Assembly (NCBI GenBank): GCA_963712485.1
Contig: CAVQID010000041.1
Coordinates: 36,043 to 100,042, forward strand
Reading direction: 5' to 3'
Length of the DNA stretch: 64,000 nucleotides
DNA from: JALORV01 sp963712485
Lineage (GTDB): Bacteria > Pseudomonadota > Gammaproteobacteria > Burkholderiales > Burkholderiaceae_F
Below the pieces are notes generated by a model. The model ran no database searches. It worked only from the letters and a program-made list of their open reading frames with translations, and had not been told where the DNA came from. Shown here piece by piece: positions 26,713 through 37,566 of the stretch. Positions within the stretch are counted from its first letter, which is position 1; each line of letters starts with the position of its first letter. Both the position numbers and the translations under genes were made by a program.

Positions 26713-26982
26713 ATGGGCACGACGAGCAATCGACCGGAGCCGATCACCGGCGCGCCGGTGTCGGATCGACCCAAAGGCGGCAATGGAGTGCTGTGGACGA
26801 TCGCACTGGTGCTGCTGATCATCGGTGGCCTGAACTGGGGCCTCGTGGGTCTGTTCGGCATTGACGTGGTGGCGTCGCTCTTCGGCTCGATGAGCGCGGT
26901 GTCCCGACTGGTGTACGTCCTCGTCGGCATCGCGGCCATCGTCAGCATCTTCGTGCTGCCTCGCGTCGCCCGCGCGGGATAG
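26713..26982 (+). CDS. DUF378 domain membrane protein
   Basis: An 89-residue protein with two transmembrane helices and the DUF378 signature LLIIGGLNWGLVGLFGIDVVASLFG. The polar N-terminus (about 30 residues) is probably cytoplasmic. AGGAG sits 8 nt upstream of the ATG at 26713. It heads a likely operon with DUF2383 and DUF4142 genes. Function unknown; commonly found among stress loci. Confidence 0.9.
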   Translation: MGTTSNRPEPITGAPVSDRPKGGNGVLWTIALVLLIIGGLNWGLVGLFGIDVVASLFGSMSAVSRLVYVLVGIAAIVSIFVLPRVARAG

Positions 26983-27022
26983 GCGTGACCGATTTCCCCT
27001 TAACGAACCTTGGGAGTACCTG

Positions 27023-27478
27023 ATGGATCGCAACAGCGTGACCGAAACCCTCAATGATCTGATCGAAAACTGCAAGGATGGTGAGTACGGCTTCCAGACC
27101 TGCGCCGAACATGCGAAGTCGGGAGAGCTCAAGCAGTTCTTCGCGCGGCGCGCGCAGGAGTGCGCGACGGCCACGCAGGAACTGAAGAGCCTCGTTGCCC
27201 GCTTCGGCGGTGTTTCTGACACCGGCGGCAGCGCCACCGGAGCGGTGCATCGCGGCTGGGTTGCCGTGCGCGGCACGCTTGCGCTCAACGACGACAAGGC
27301 GATGCTCAACGAGTGTGAACGCGGCGAAGACGCCGCCCTGGCCCGCTATCGAGCCGCGCTGGAAAAGGTCCTGCCGCCGGAGGTCGAGGAGATCGTTCGT
27401 CGGCAATACCAGGGTGCGAAGCGCAACCACGACGAGGTCAAGCGACTGCGCGACACGATCGACATCGCAACTGCCTAG
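27023..27478 (+). CDS. DUF2383 / PA2169-family four-helix-bundle protein (copy 1)
   Basis: A 151-residue ferritin-like protein. It matches the PA2169 family: TETLNDLIENCKDGEYGFQTCAEHAKSGELKQFFARRAQEC and the later LNECERGEDAALARYRAALEK. No catalytic role is established; metal binding is possible through conserved Glu/His. GGGAG precedes the ATG. A more distant relative lies at 28484. Confidence 0.9.
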   Translation: MDRNSVTETLNDLIENCKDGEYGFQTCAEHAKSGELKQFFARRAQECATATQELKSLVARFGGVSDTGGSATGAVHRGWVAVRGTLALNDDKAMLNECERGEDAALARYRAALEKVLPPEVEEIVRRQYQGAKRNHDEVKRLRDTIDIATA

Positions 27479-27500
27479 TGCAGGCCAGATGGAGAATCCG

Positions 27501-28265
27501 ATGAAGCAGAAGCAAAGACCCAGCACCCTGCGGGTGCCGATCGCAGCGGCGATCGCGGCACTGGCCGTAGCGGCGTGCGGCGACCGCGATCCGGACGCGA
27601 CGGGCGGCACGACGGTGCCATCGCAGCGCAGCGCGGGCGGCGCGACGACCGCACCGCCGACCAACACCGCCGCAGCCGGCGCGACAACCGCCCCGACGCC
27701 GGCTGCAACGGCAACGCCCGCAATGGCTGCCCCGGACCGCGAGTTCGTGATGACAGCCGCCAGCAGCGACAACATGGAGGTCGAGGCGAGCCGCCTCGCG
27801 CTCGAGCGGACCAAGAGCGATGCCGTGCGCAAGTTTGCGCAACAGATGGTCGACGACCATACGAAGACCAGCGAGCAGCTGCGTACGATCGCGCGCAACG
27901 CCGGAGTCACCGAGGCAATGCAGATGAATTCGATGCATTCGGGCGACCTCGACAGGCTGCGCGGCATGAATGGCCGGGACTTCGATCGGGAATATGCGGC
28001 TCAGATCGGAGTTGCCGCACATCAGCAGGCCGTCACGCTGTTCGAGCGTGCGGCGCGCGAAGCCACGGATCCCCAGCTGAAGTCCTTCGCGGAACAGACG
28101 TTGCCGCATCTGCGCGACCACCTGAAGCAATCGCAGGCTCTTGCCAGGCAGGTCGGTGTTCCGGGCGAACGACTGAAACTCGCCAATGCTGCCGGCACAC
28201 CGGAAGGCGCGGCGTCGTCCGCTGCGGATAGCAAGCGCAGCGGCGCGCCAAAGCCCGGCGGCTGA
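27501..28265 (+). CDS. DUF4142 domain lipoprotein
   Basis: A 254-residue protein. It has a signal peptide with lipobox VAAC (Cys about 26), a Thr/Ala/Pro-rich linker (about 30-80), then the ferritin-like DUF4142 domain (DREFVMTAASSDNMEVEASRLALERTKSDAVRKFAQQMVDDHTK). GGAGA lies 8 nt upstream of the ATG. It is the third gene of the DUF378-DUF2383-DUF4142 operon and is followed by a hairpin. Such proteins are periplasmic and stress-associated. Confidence 0.88.
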   Translation: MKQKQRPSTLRVPIAAAIAALAVAACGDRDPDATGGTTVPSQRSAGGATTAPPTNTAAAGATTAPTPAATATPAMAAPDREFVMTAASSDNMEVEASRLALERTKSDAVRKFAQQMVDDHTKTSEQLRTIARNAGVTEAMQMNSMHSGDLDRLRGMNGRDFDREYAAQIGVAAHQQAVTLFERAAREATDPQLKSFAEQTLPHLRDHLKQSQALARQVGVPGERLKLANAAGTPEGAASSAADSKRSGAPKPGG

Positions 28266-28279
28266 TCGTCCATTGAGCG

Positions 28280-28308
28280 AGACCGGCGCACGCGATACGT
28301 GCGCCGGT
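28280..28308 (+). terminator. GC-rich hairpin ending the DUF378 operon
   Basis: gaccggcgcac and gtgcgccggtc, an 11-bp perfect stem with a 7-nt loop, 15 bp after the DUF4142 stop. No T-run. Confidence 0.55.
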
Positions 28309-28378
28309 CGCACTGCTCGGACTGGCACTTCGGCAAATACGCGCGGCCAGTCGGCGATCCGAGCGGTCCGTACCGCTG

Positions 28379-28394
28379 CGGTCGCTTGATTGCA
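28379..28394 (+). promoter_or_regulatory. possible sigma-54 promoter of the second DUF2383 gene
   Basis: CGGTCGC-TTGA-TTGCA has a perfect -12 but only GG in the -24. +1 near 28405. Confidence 0.35.
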
Positions 28395-28483
28395 CAGACC
28401 TCTTTAGCCTGGCGCCCATGCCGCGCCGGTTCGGGTACGGCAACTGCTCCGCTCGTGAACACAAGATCTGCCTGGGGAGCGAC

Positions 28484-28894
28484 ATGCTTGACATGACCAT
28501 CGAGCCAACCGAGACCGTCCTGAGTGAACTGCTCAGCATGTGTGAGGACACCGAGATAATGGCGTCCCAGCTTGCCGTGCAGGCCCGCGAGGAATCCTTG
28601 CGGATACTTTTGCACGAGCGCGCGCAAAGCTACGGTCGTGCGGCCAACGAGTTGCGCAAAAGGGGTGGAATATCGACTGCCGATGACGACAAGGCGCTGT
28701 TGCACATCGAGCGCGAGGGCGAAGTATCCGGTCTCGATTCCGTGTGGGAAGCCATCGAGTGCAGTGCACTGATCGGCTTCCGCGATGCACTGGATGCGGG
28801 ACTGCCGCCCGAACTTCATGCGGCCGTGCGTCGCTGGATCGAGGACGGGGTCAGCGCGCTGGAGCGTTTGCGATCGATGGCGACAGCGCATTAG
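28484..28894 (+). CDS. DUF2383-like four-helix-bundle protein (copy 2)
   Basis: A 136-residue relative of the gene at 27023 (LSELLSMCEDTEIMASQLAVQAREESLRILLHERAQSYGRAANEL, then AIECSALIGFRDALDAGLPPELHAAVRRWIEDG). It is likely a ferritin-like helical bundle. GGGGAG lies 5 nt before the ATG at 28484. Its last 44 bp overlap, tail to tail, the 3' end of the hybrid kinase on the other strand. Confidence 0.78.
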   Translation: MLDMTIEPTETVLSELLSMCEDTEIMASQLAVQAREESLRILLHERAQSYGRAANELRKRGGISTADDDKALLHIEREGEVSGLDSVWEAIECSALIGFRDALDAGLPPELHAAVRRWIEDGVSALERLRSMATAH

Positions 28895-31800
28895 CGGCCG
28901 GCGCAGCGGCCGAGAGTGCCTGTCGAAGATCGTGGTCGGATACCGGCTTGGTCAGGTGATCGTCGCAGCCGGCCTCGAGCGAGCGCTGACGGTCATTCAC
29001 CTGTCCGAAGCCTGAGAGCGCGACAATGCGGAGGTGGCGGCCCCACGGCTGGGCCCGCAGGCGCCGCGCGACTTCATGGCCGTCGAGCCGTGGCATGCCG
29101 ATATCAAGCAGCGCCACCTCGGGCCGGAACGCCTCTGCCGCCTCGAGCGCCTGTACGCCGTCATGGCAAACCCTGACTTCGTGACCCGACAGCTGCAGCA
29201 GCGCTGCGAGGGTATCGGCGGCATCGCGGTTGTCATCGACGACGAGCACCTTGCGGGCAGCCAGACCGGTCGACGGGGCTGGCGATGCGCGTTGACGGCT
29301 TGACGCCGAGGCGTGAGATGGCCGCGGCAGGCGCACGGTGATCGTGGTGCCGCGCCCGGGGCCGTCGCTGTGAGCCGCTACATGCCCGTCGTGCAAAGCG
29401 ACCAGCGAGCGGGCCAGCGGCAGCCCGACTCCGAGGCCGGCGTGTCCCGCGGACGGGGCCGCGGCGCCCTGCGCGAACATGTCGAACATCGCGTCGAGCG
29501 TTTCCGGCGCGATGCCGACGCCGTTGTCGCGGATCTCGAACGCAACTTCATCGACATCGACCGTGGCCTTCAACGATACCTTGCCGCCCACCGGTGTGTA
29601 CTTCGCTGCGTTGTTCAACAGGTTCGAAAGCACCTGGCTGATGCGCGTGGCATCGCAGTAGACCTCGACGTGCGCATCCGGGACACTCACGGTCAGTTCG
29701 TGCTGGCGCTCCTTGACGAGCGGCAGCACGGTTTCGACGGCACTTTCCACCAGTTGCTTCAGTGGCACGTTGCTGCGCTGAAGCGCGAGCTTGCCCGCGG
29801 TGATCCTTGCGACGTCGAGCAGATCGTCGATCAGCCGGACCATCTGCGCGAGCTGGCGATCGAGAACTTCGCGGGCGTAAACGGCGAGGTCAGGTCGCCC
29901 CGGCGCCTCGGTGAGCATCTGCAGCGCATTGCGCATCGGTGCCAGCGGGTTGCGTAATTCGTGCGCCAGGACCGCAAGAAATTCGTCCTTGCGCCGATCG
30001 GTTTCTCGCAGCGAGCGTTCGACACGTCGCAGTTCGGTGATGTCCTCCGCGCAACCGACGATGCGAACGATTCGGCCCGAAGGATCTCGGATCAGGAAAG
30101 AGCGGTCGAGCAACGTGACCCAGTGGCCCAGCTTGTGCCTCACGCGATACTCGCACTCCATCCGTATCGCGCCCGTGGCCTCATCACGCTCGTGCTGTGC
30201 CGAAACGCGCGCGAGATCGTCGGGCTGCATGATGCTTTGCCACCAGGATGCCGTGGGTGGGACACGGTCCGGATCGTAGCCGAGCAGCTCAAACAGCCCG
30301 CGGGTGCGCCGCACGGTGCCATGCTCGATGTCGTGCTCGTAGATGATGCCGTCGACGGCTTCCGCGGCCAACCGGAACAGCTCCTCGCTGCGCGCAAGTC
30401 GTGCCTTCGCGTTCTGCGCCTGGGTCACGTCGGTGCTGATGCCGATGAACCGGACCGGTCGACCCTTCGCGTCGGCTTCGACCCGGCCACGCGACGCGAT
30501 CCACCGCACTTCGCCGTCCGGACGGCGAATGCGGTACTCGGCTTCCATCGTGCCTGCGCGGAGTCTCGCCCGGCGCAGGTCGCGGCGAAGGCGGCGGCGA
30601 TCGGCGGGGTCGACCGCGCTCCAGAACATGTCGAACATGTTCGCGCTCGCGTCGGCCGTCGAGCCGAACAGTGCATGATGCGTCGACGACCACTGCAGCA
30701 CATTGCCTGCAAAGTCGTAGTCCCACATACCGACCCCGGCCGCTTCCTGCGCCAGCTCGAGGCGCTCCTCGCTGCGCCTCAGCTGTTCTTCCTTGGCATG
30801 CCGCTCGGTGACGTCGAGCAGCGTGCCGATGCAACGCAAGGCGCGATCGCCGTCGGCCGTCGAGACGAAGAACACACAGCCGCGGGCAGCCACCCAGCGC
30901 AGCTCGCCGGTCGGACGAAGGACGCGCATGTCGAGCGCAAATTCGCCGGTCCCGTGTGGATCGCACGCGTTGAAGAAGGCACGCAAAACGCCGCGTCGAT
31001 CCGCCGGGTGAAGCGCCATGCGGATCTTCCGGAAAGACAACGGTTCGCTGTCGCCGAAGCCGCAGATGGTCCGGCAGCGTTCGGACCAAACGATGCGCCG
31101 GGTCCAGAACTCGAACTCGTAGACGCCGAGGCCGGTCGATTCAAGCGCGAGACGTAACTGCTCGTCGCGATCCCGCAGGGCCGCCTCGGCGCGCATCTGT
31201 GCATCGATTTCAGTGGCAACGCCAAACCATTGAGGTGGGTGGTCCGGGCCGCGATCGACTGGACGGGCGCGGACGAGGAACCAGCGGTGTTCGCCGCCGC
31301 TGCCGCCAAGCCGGCACTTCTCTTCGAAAGTCGTTCCCGTGTTCACTGCAAGCGCCCAGGCCGCCAGCACCCGGTCGCGATCGTCAGGATGAACGCGCTC
31401 GGCCCAGTGCGCACTTGCAAGTTCACGGGTGTCCTGCCCGGAAAATTCCGACCAGCGTGGGTTGGCGTACTGCGAACCGCCGCGCTCGTCGGCGACGAAC
31501 ATGATGTCCGGGAACGACTCGACCAGTTCGCGAAAGCGCGCTTCGCTGGCACGCAGGCGTTGTTCGGCGGCCTCCTTTTTCTCCGCCTCCCGCGCCATCT
31601 CTCGGCGCGCGGTCTCGGCCCTTGCTTTGGCGCGGTGCAGTGCATCGGCGAGCAAGGCGGCAACGATGCAGCCGATGCTGAGCAGACCCAGACGGACCGC
31701 TTCGCTGGCGAAGCGGGCGCCCTCCGACCACTCGACGCTCGACGCCACGATCGAAACACCGATAACGGTCGCCAGCAATCCCGACCACAGGCCCCCGTAT

Positions 31801-31976
31801 GCGGCGCTGGCGACCACGGCGAGCACGATGAAGATGACCGGAGCGGGTCGGCCCAGCCAGGGCAGCAGCACGCCAAGATGGATGAGCGCGGCGATTGCCG
31901 TGCTTACGGCGACGACAGCAAGTGATTTGGCGAAGCGCGTATGCGAGTTCTTCATCAAGCGCCGGGCCCTTTGCAT
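28851..31976 (-). CDS. PAS-domain hybrid sensor histidine kinase/response regulator 1
   Basis: A 1041-residue membrane sensor. In order: three or four N-terminal helices (about 15-110) resembling DUF4118; four PAS/PAC repeats (about 135-255, 270-390, 400-520, 530-650); HisKA with LAHELRNPLAP; a HATPase with NLLNNAAKY, DNGVGI and LGVGLPLA; and a C-terminal receiver with phospho-acceptor in ALLDIGMPRLDG. It has no output domain, so phosphate must pass on to another regulator. It is closely related in the kinase and receiver parts to the kinase at 48593. An ATG at 31955 is an alternative start. Confidence 0.92.
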   Translation of the reverse strand: MQRARRLMKNSHTRFAKSLAVVAVSTAIAALIHLGVLLPWLGRPAPVIFIVLAVVASAAYGGLWSGLLATVIGVSIVASSVEWSEGARFASEAVRLGLLSIGCIVAALLADALHRAKARAETARREMAREAEKKEAAEQRLRASEARFRELVESFPDIMFVADERGGSQYANPRWSEFSGQDTRELASAHWAERVHPDDRDRVLAAWALAVNTGTTFEEKCRLGGSGGEHRWFLVRARPVDRGPDHPPQWFGVATEIDAQMRAEAALRDRDEQLRLALESTGLGVYEFEFWTRRIVWSERCRTICGFGDSEPLSFRKIRMALHPADRRGVLRAFFNACDPHGTGEFALDMRVLRPTGELRWVAARGCVFFVSTADGDRALRCIGTLLDVTERHAKEEQLRRSEERLELAQEAAGVGMWDYDFAGNVLQWSSTHHALFGSTADASANMFDMFWSAVDPADRRRLRRDLRRARLRAGTMEAEYRIRRPDGEVRWIASRGRVEADAKGRPVRFIGISTDVTQAQNAKARLARSEELFRLAAEAVDGIIYEHDIEHGTVRRTRGLFELLGYDPDRVPPTASWWQSIMQPDDLARVSAQHERDEATGAIRMECEYRVRHKLGHWVTLLDRSFLIRDPSGRIVRIVGCAEDITELRRVERSLRETDRRKDEFLAVLAHELRNPLAPMRNALQMLTEAPGRPDLAVYAREVLDRQLAQMVRLIDDLLDVARITAGKLALQRSNVPLKQLVESAVETVLPLVKERQHELTVSVPDAHVEVYCDATRISQVLSNLLNNAAKYTPVGGKVSLKATVDVDEVAFEIRDNGVGIAPETLDAMFDMFAQGAAAPSAGHAGLGVGLPLARSLVALHDGHVAAHSDGPGRGTTITVRLPRPSHASASSRQRASPAPSTGLAARKVLVVDDNRDAADTLAALLQLSGHEVRVCHDGVQALEAAEAFRPEVALLDIGMPRLDGHEVARRLRAQPWGRHLRIVALSGFGQVNDRQRSLEAGCDDHLTKPVSDHDLRQALSAAAPAANALSPSIANAPAR

Positions 31977-32056
31977 CGAACCGAAAAGGACTGACTTTGC
32001 AGCTTATACGGCGCGGCGCCAGCCTTCAAAAGACGTGCTTACTCGCGTGACTTCGC

Positions 32057-32072
32057 AGGCACGTCGCTTGCT
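32057..32072 (+). promoter_or_regulatory. sigma-54 promoter of the antiporter gene
   Basis: AGGCACG-TCGC-TTGCT differs from the consensus only at the first base. +1 near 32083, 17 nt before the ATG. Confidence 0.75.
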
Positions 32073-32099
32073 GAATACACCTTTCGCCTTGAGCTCTCG

Positions 32100-33334
32100 A
32101 TGCACCAGTGGTTTCTTCTTGTAGGGGCACTGCTGGTCACGATGGCGCTGAGCAGCAGCGTGGTGCGGCGACTGCCGCTGTCACCGGCGATGCTCTATCT
32201 CGCCGTTGGTATCGGGATCGGACCGGACGGGGCCGGTTGGCTGCATGTCGATCTGATCGAAAGCGCGGCGATCGTTGAACTGCTGGCGGAAATTGCCGTC
32301 CTGGTGACGTTGTTTTCCGTGGGCATGCGGCTGCCTCTGCCGCAGAAATGGCGATCGTGGCGGACGCCAATTCGGCTGGCGACACTGGGCATGGTGGTGA
32401 CGACGGCACTCGGGACCGTCGCGGCGATGTGGGTGCTCGACCTGCCGTGGCAGGCGGCGCTGCTGCTGGCGGCGATTATGGCGCCGACCGATCCCGTACT
32501 TGCGTCCGACCTGCAGATCCGCAAGCCGAGCGATCGCGACGCGGTTCGACTGACGCTGACCGCCGAGGGAGGAATCAACGACGGATCGGCATTCCCCGCC
32601 GTCATGCTGGCGCTGGGCTGCTCGGCATGCATGCCATCGGTCCATGGGGCATGCGCTGGTTCGCCGTCGATCTGCTGTGGGCGACGCTCGGTGGCGTGGC
32701 TGTCGGCTGGTTGAGCGGCGGACTCGTCGCCCGCGTCATGCGCCGGCTGCAACACGCCGGCCGCGCCATCGATCTTGTCGAGTTCCTTGTCCTTGGCGTG
32801 ATTGCGCTTGCTTACGGCCTTGCACTGGCCCTGCACACCTACGGATTCCTTGCCGTATTCGCCGGTGGCCTGGCACTGGCGCGCGGCATGCAACAGGACG
32901 AGCCTCAACAGCCGGCGACGCCACATCCGTCTGCGCTGCGAACGCGCGTGATGTCGTGGACGGCACAGAGCGAGCGCATCTGCGAAGTGGCGCTGGTGCT
33001 GCTGGTCGGCGTACTGCTGAGCCGGGTCGCATGGACGGCGGCGGGGCTCGCCTTTACGGCGCTGCTGCTGTTCGTCGTGCGACCGCTCGCCGTGTTCGTC
33101 AGCGCAGCGGGCGCCGGTCTTGTCGCCCAGCAGCGCCGCCTCGTGGCGTGGTTCGGCATACGCGGCATCGGCTCGCTTTATTACCTCGCCTATGCCCTGG
33201 ACCACGGCGTGCCCGTGACGATCGCTCCGGTCGTCGCGGATGCCGTGCTCGTCTCGGTTGCGGTGTCGATCGCGATGCATGGCATTTCGGCGACGCCGCT
33301 GATGGATTGGTACGAGAAGCGCCGCCGGGCATGA
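32100..33334 (+). CDS. cation:proton antiporter (NhaP/CPA1-like), one frameshift
   Basis: A polytopic exchanger of about 411 residues. The N-terminal half carries LYLAVGIGIGPDGAG and the ion-binding region AAIMAPTDPVLASDLQ (the CPA1 TDP motif), then TAEGGINDGSAFP. The C-terminal half ends FGIRGIGSLYYLAYA, a strongly conserved CPA1 block. The frame shifts near 32612; restoring one base gives a continuous ...ALGLLGMHAIGPWG. It probably exchanges Na+ or K+ for H+ for osmotic and pH control. The break may be a sequence error. Confidence 0.85.
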
Positions 33335-33342
33335 GCGATGCT
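33327..33342 (+). promoter_or_regulatory. possible sigma-54 promoter of the copper-protein gene
   Basis: GGGCATG-AGCG-ATGCT overlaps the antiporter stop. +1 near 33353. Confidence 0.4.
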
Positions 33343-33397
33343 GAATGACCTGCAGCAGCGCAATGGCGCGATGCTGACCAGCGAATGGAGATGAAGG

Positions 33398-33802
33398 ATG
33401 GAAGCGATGGAACTCGAACAGGGCCCGGTCGAGGCCTGTATCGCGGCGTGCGGGAACTGCAGTCGCGTGTGTCTGCATCATGTCCGTCACTGCCTGGAGA
33501 TGGGCGACGAGCACGCAGACGCAGCGCACATTGCGATGCTGCTGACGTGTGCCAACGTGTGCCGGACGGCCGCTGAGCTGATGACGATCGATTCGGAGTG
33601 GTATCCGACGATGTGCGAGCTTTGTGCGCAGGTGTGCGAGGAGTGCGCGGAGGCGTGCGCCTCGATGGATGACATGGAAGACTGCGTCGCTTCGTGCCGA
33701 CAGTGCGCGCAGGCCTGTCGCATCATGGTCGCGGACATAGTGACCGAAGAGACTGACGCCTCGGAGGACCATGAACCGAAGACGACGGAAACGGTGAACT
33801 GA
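33398..33802 (+). CDS. cysteine-rich four-helix-bundle copper-binding protein (DUF326/Csp-like)
   Basis: A 134-residue cytoplasmic protein with about 15 Cys, mostly as CxxxC or CxxC along helices (CIAACGNCSRVC, CANVC, MCELCAQVCEECAEAC, CVASCRQCAQAC), the pattern of Csp copper-storage proteins. There is no signal peptide. It would bind many Cu(I) ions in the bundle core. An acidic tail follows. A strong bidirectional terminator lies downstream. Confidence 0.9.
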   Translation: MEAMELEQGPVEACIAACGNCSRVCLHHVRHCLEMGDEHADAAHIAMLLTCANVCRTAAELMTIDSEWYPTMCELCAQVCEECAEACASMDDMEDCVASCRQCAQACRIMVADIVTEETDASEDHEPKTTETVN

Positions 33803-33815
33803 GCGCTACCAGACT

Positions 33816-33845
33816 AACAAAGGGACGCCGAGGCGTCCCTTTGTT
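33816..33845. terminator. bidirectional Rho-independent terminator
   Basis: aacaaagggacgcc / ggcgtccctttgtt, a perfect 14-bp stem with a 2-nt loop and T-rich flanks, between convergent genes. Confidence 0.9.
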
Positions 33846-33867
33846 TTCTGATGCCTTGCTGGCGCGG

Positions 33868-34542
33868 CTACTTGCCGGTGCTGGTTGACGCGGCCGGCCC
33901 CGTCGTGGCGCCTGCTCGGCCGGTCGCTGAAGGCATGGCTGTGCCGGTCGAAGAACTGCTTGACGAGTGTGGCCGCGGGAAATAGCGGCTGTTCTCCGTG
34001 CTCCACTTGTCGTCGGCCAGATTCGGCCAGTTGTTCTTGTCAAATCCTGGTGCGCTGCGCAGGCGTTCCCGGTCGATGTCGAGGATGAAGTTGTCCTTGC
34101 CGGTATTGGTCTGGATCGATTGCCACGGAACGGCGTGCAGTCGATCGCCGATGCCGAGGAAGCCGCCGGTCGACACGACCGCGTAGGCAATCGTGCCCTT
34201 CTTGTCGAGAACGATGTCTTCGATGTCGCCGATCTTGTCGCCCTGGCGGTTCACGACATCCATGCCGATGATCTTGCTCGCGCGGTGCGCGCGTTCCCAG
34301 CTCTCGCTGTCTTTCATGCCCGCATAGCGAGTGCGATCCGGATCCGTGGCTGCACGTGACGGCGTCGTCGCCGGCGCGGTGGCGCCGGTCGGGCGCTGGT
34401 TGGCCGTGCTGTCCTTCGCCGGTGCAGCTGTTGTTGCCGGAGTGCTCTGGGTAGAGTCCCGTGGCGCCTGCGCCAATGCTGACGAAGTCACCAAGGTCAC
34501 CAGCATAGCCATGACGGGCGTCAGTGAGAAGGGTCGTTTCAT
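33868..34542 (-). CDS. periplasmic PRC-barrel domain protein
   Basis: A 224-residue secreted protein: signal peptide with A-L-A-Q-A cleavage near residue 25, a Thr/Ala/Pro-rich linker, then a PRC-barrel (ASKIIGMDVVNRQGDKIGDIEDIVLDKKGTIAYAVVSTGGFLGIGDRLHAVPW) and a Ser/Thr/Gly-rich tail. PRC-barrels are small beta-barrels that mediate protein or RNA contacts. GGAG precedes the ATG at 34542. A strong sigma-54-like site lies 35 bp upstream. Confidence 0.9.
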   Translation of the reverse strand: MKRPFSLTPVMAMLVTLVTSSALAQAPRDSTQSTPATTAAPAKDSTANQRPTGATAPATTPSRAATDPDRTRYAGMKDSESWERAHRASKIIGMDVVNRQGDKIGDIEDIVLDKKGTIAYAVVSTGGFLGIGDRLHAVPWQSIQTNTGKDNFILDIDRERLRSAPGFDKNNWPNLADDKWSTENSRYFPRPHSSSSSSTGTAMPSATGRAGATTGPAASTSTGK

Positions 34543-34576
34543 CGGTGGTTCTCCGTTGAATCGAGTTCGATGAACG

Positions 34577-34592
34577 TGCAACCGATGTGCCT
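34577..34592 (-). promoter_or_regulatory. sigma-54 promoter of the PRC-barrel gene
   Basis: AGGCACA-TCGG-TTGCA on the minus strand. +1 near 34566, 24 nt before the ATG. Confidence 0.72.
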
Positions 34593-34594
34593 AA

Positions 34595-34936
34595 TCAGCG
34601 GCGCGAGGGCCTGTCTGCCTCCGGCTTCGGCGGCACGTCATCGCTGTCGGCATGCTCCAGATCGGAGCGATCGAGTCCATCCGGCACGATCGGCAGCTCT
34701 CCGCCAATGATGCGATCGGGCGCGATGTCAGCGCCGGGCGGCGGCGTCACCTCGCTGCCTGCCGTACCGCGTTCACCCGTTCCTTCGGCATCCGTTTCCG
34801 CATCAAGCTCGCGCGGGCCGGCTCCCGGCGGGTCGGCATCCTCACGCCAGTCATCCGCGCCGATGAGATCAGAAGCGCTGTCCGAACTGTCGCTCGGGCC
34901 GAGCGGCGGGTGCCGGCGTGCATCGCGTGTCGCCAT
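34595..34936 (-). CDS. acidic disordered protein, unknown
   Basis: A 113-residue Asp/Glu/Pro-rich product (MATRDARRHPPLGPSDSSDSASDLIG... to ...DDVPPKPEADRPSRR) with no predicted fold, signal or helix. AAGGGG precedes the ATG, and it has its own sigma-54-like promoter. No family recognised; the composition is like other small stress-locus proteins here (38432, 47098). Confidence 0.65.
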   Translation of the reverse strand: MATRDARRHPPLGPSDSSDSASDLIGADDWREDADPPGAGPRELDAETDAEGTGERGTAGSEVTPPPGADIAPDRIIGGELPIVPDGLDRSDLEHADSDDVPPKPEADRPSRR

Positions 34937-34974
34937 CTCGGGTTCCCCTTTCAGCGCTTAAGGTTCGCATGTCC

Positions 34975-34989
34975 AGCAAGTGCGATGCC

Positions 34990-34990
<1 letters not shown>
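34975..34990 (-). promoter_or_regulatory. sigma-54 promoter of the acidic protein gene
   Basis: AGGCATC-GCAC-TTGCT on the minus strand, +1 near 34964. It touches the recQ stop. Confidence 0.6.
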
Positions 34991-36663
<1,673 letters not shown>

Positions 36664-36717
36664 GGAGTTGCGCGCGCAGGCGTCGTTGATGAAGGTCGGA
36701 GTCGGAAACGCGGGCGC

Positions 36718-37560
36718 ATGGAATCGACGCGCAGCAACAGCAGACGGACGGCGGCTGCGCGCCCTGGTTGGCAGCTACTCTGGCACGCATTGTGCCTAGC
36801 CCTAGGCATGGCACGTGAAAATGCAAACGTCTGGCCCACGCTCGCAAGCGGTTTCGGCGGCGCTTTCCTCGGCATCGTGGCCGCGCACGCGACGGTTTTC
36901 GTGTTGAGTGTGAGGCGGGCCTACGGCTATTCGACCCGCGCCCAGCGCTTCGAGCGACCGCTTGCGGACGCGACGAGGAGGATCCTGATCGTCGGTGACA
37001 GCACGGCGGTCGGGCTCGGCACGCTGAGCAGCGAAGATTCGATTGCCGGGCGGCTGGCGCGCGACTTTCCGCATGCCTCGATTGAAAACCGGGCGGTGCT
37101 GGGAGCGCGGGTGGCCTGCGTGCTGGGTCAGCTCGCGGAGCCCGGAGGTCCGTTCGATGCCATCATCATTGCTGCCGGGGGCAACGACGTCATCCGCGGT
37201 ACGCCGCACGAGCGGCTGCGCATCGCGCTGACCGCTGTCATCCAGCGAGCACGTGCACTGGCGCCACTGGTCATCGTGGTGAACAGCGGTAACGTCGGTG
37301 GCGCTCCGCTTTTCTGCTGGCCGCTCAATGTACTGCTTTCACGCCGGTCGCTGCGCGTGCGCCGGGTGTTTGCGCAAACCTGCCGGCAGCTGCGGGCCCA
37401 GTTCGTCAACCTGACTTTCATTCCCGAGCGCGATCGGTTTGCGCGTCAACCGGGCCTGTACTTCGCAGAGGATGGATTGCATCCGTCCTCGGCCGCCTAC
37501 GATTACTGCTACGAAGTGCTGAGGCGCCGCACGCGGCTGGGACGGATCCTGGCTGCCTGA
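36718..37560 (+). CDS. SGNH/GDSL-type hydrolase
   Basis: A 280-residue membrane-anchored esterase or lipase. One N-terminal helix (FLGIVAAHATVFVLSV) precedes the SGNH domain: block I RILIVGDSTAVGLG (nucleophile Ser), block III GGNDVIRG (Asn) and block V DGLHPSSAAYD (catalytic Asp and His). It probably hydrolyses an envelope ester. ATG 36808 is a shorter alternative start. Its stop is 6 bp from that of the convergent kinase-like gene. Confidence 0.87.
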   Translation: MESTRSNSRRTAAARPGWQLLWHALCLALGMARENANVWPTLASGFGGAFLGIVAAHATVFVLSVRRAYGYSTRAQRFERPLADATRRILIVGDSTAVGLGTLSSEDSIAGRLARDFPHASIENRAVLGARVACVLGQLAEPGGPFDAIIIAAGGNDVIRGTPHERLRIALTAVIQRARALAPLVIVVNSGNVGGAPLFCWPLNVLLSRRSLRVRRVFAQTCRQLRAQFVNLTFIPERDRFARQPGLYFAEDGLHPSSAAYDYCYEVLRRRTRLGRILAA

Positions 37561-37566
37561 GGTCGG

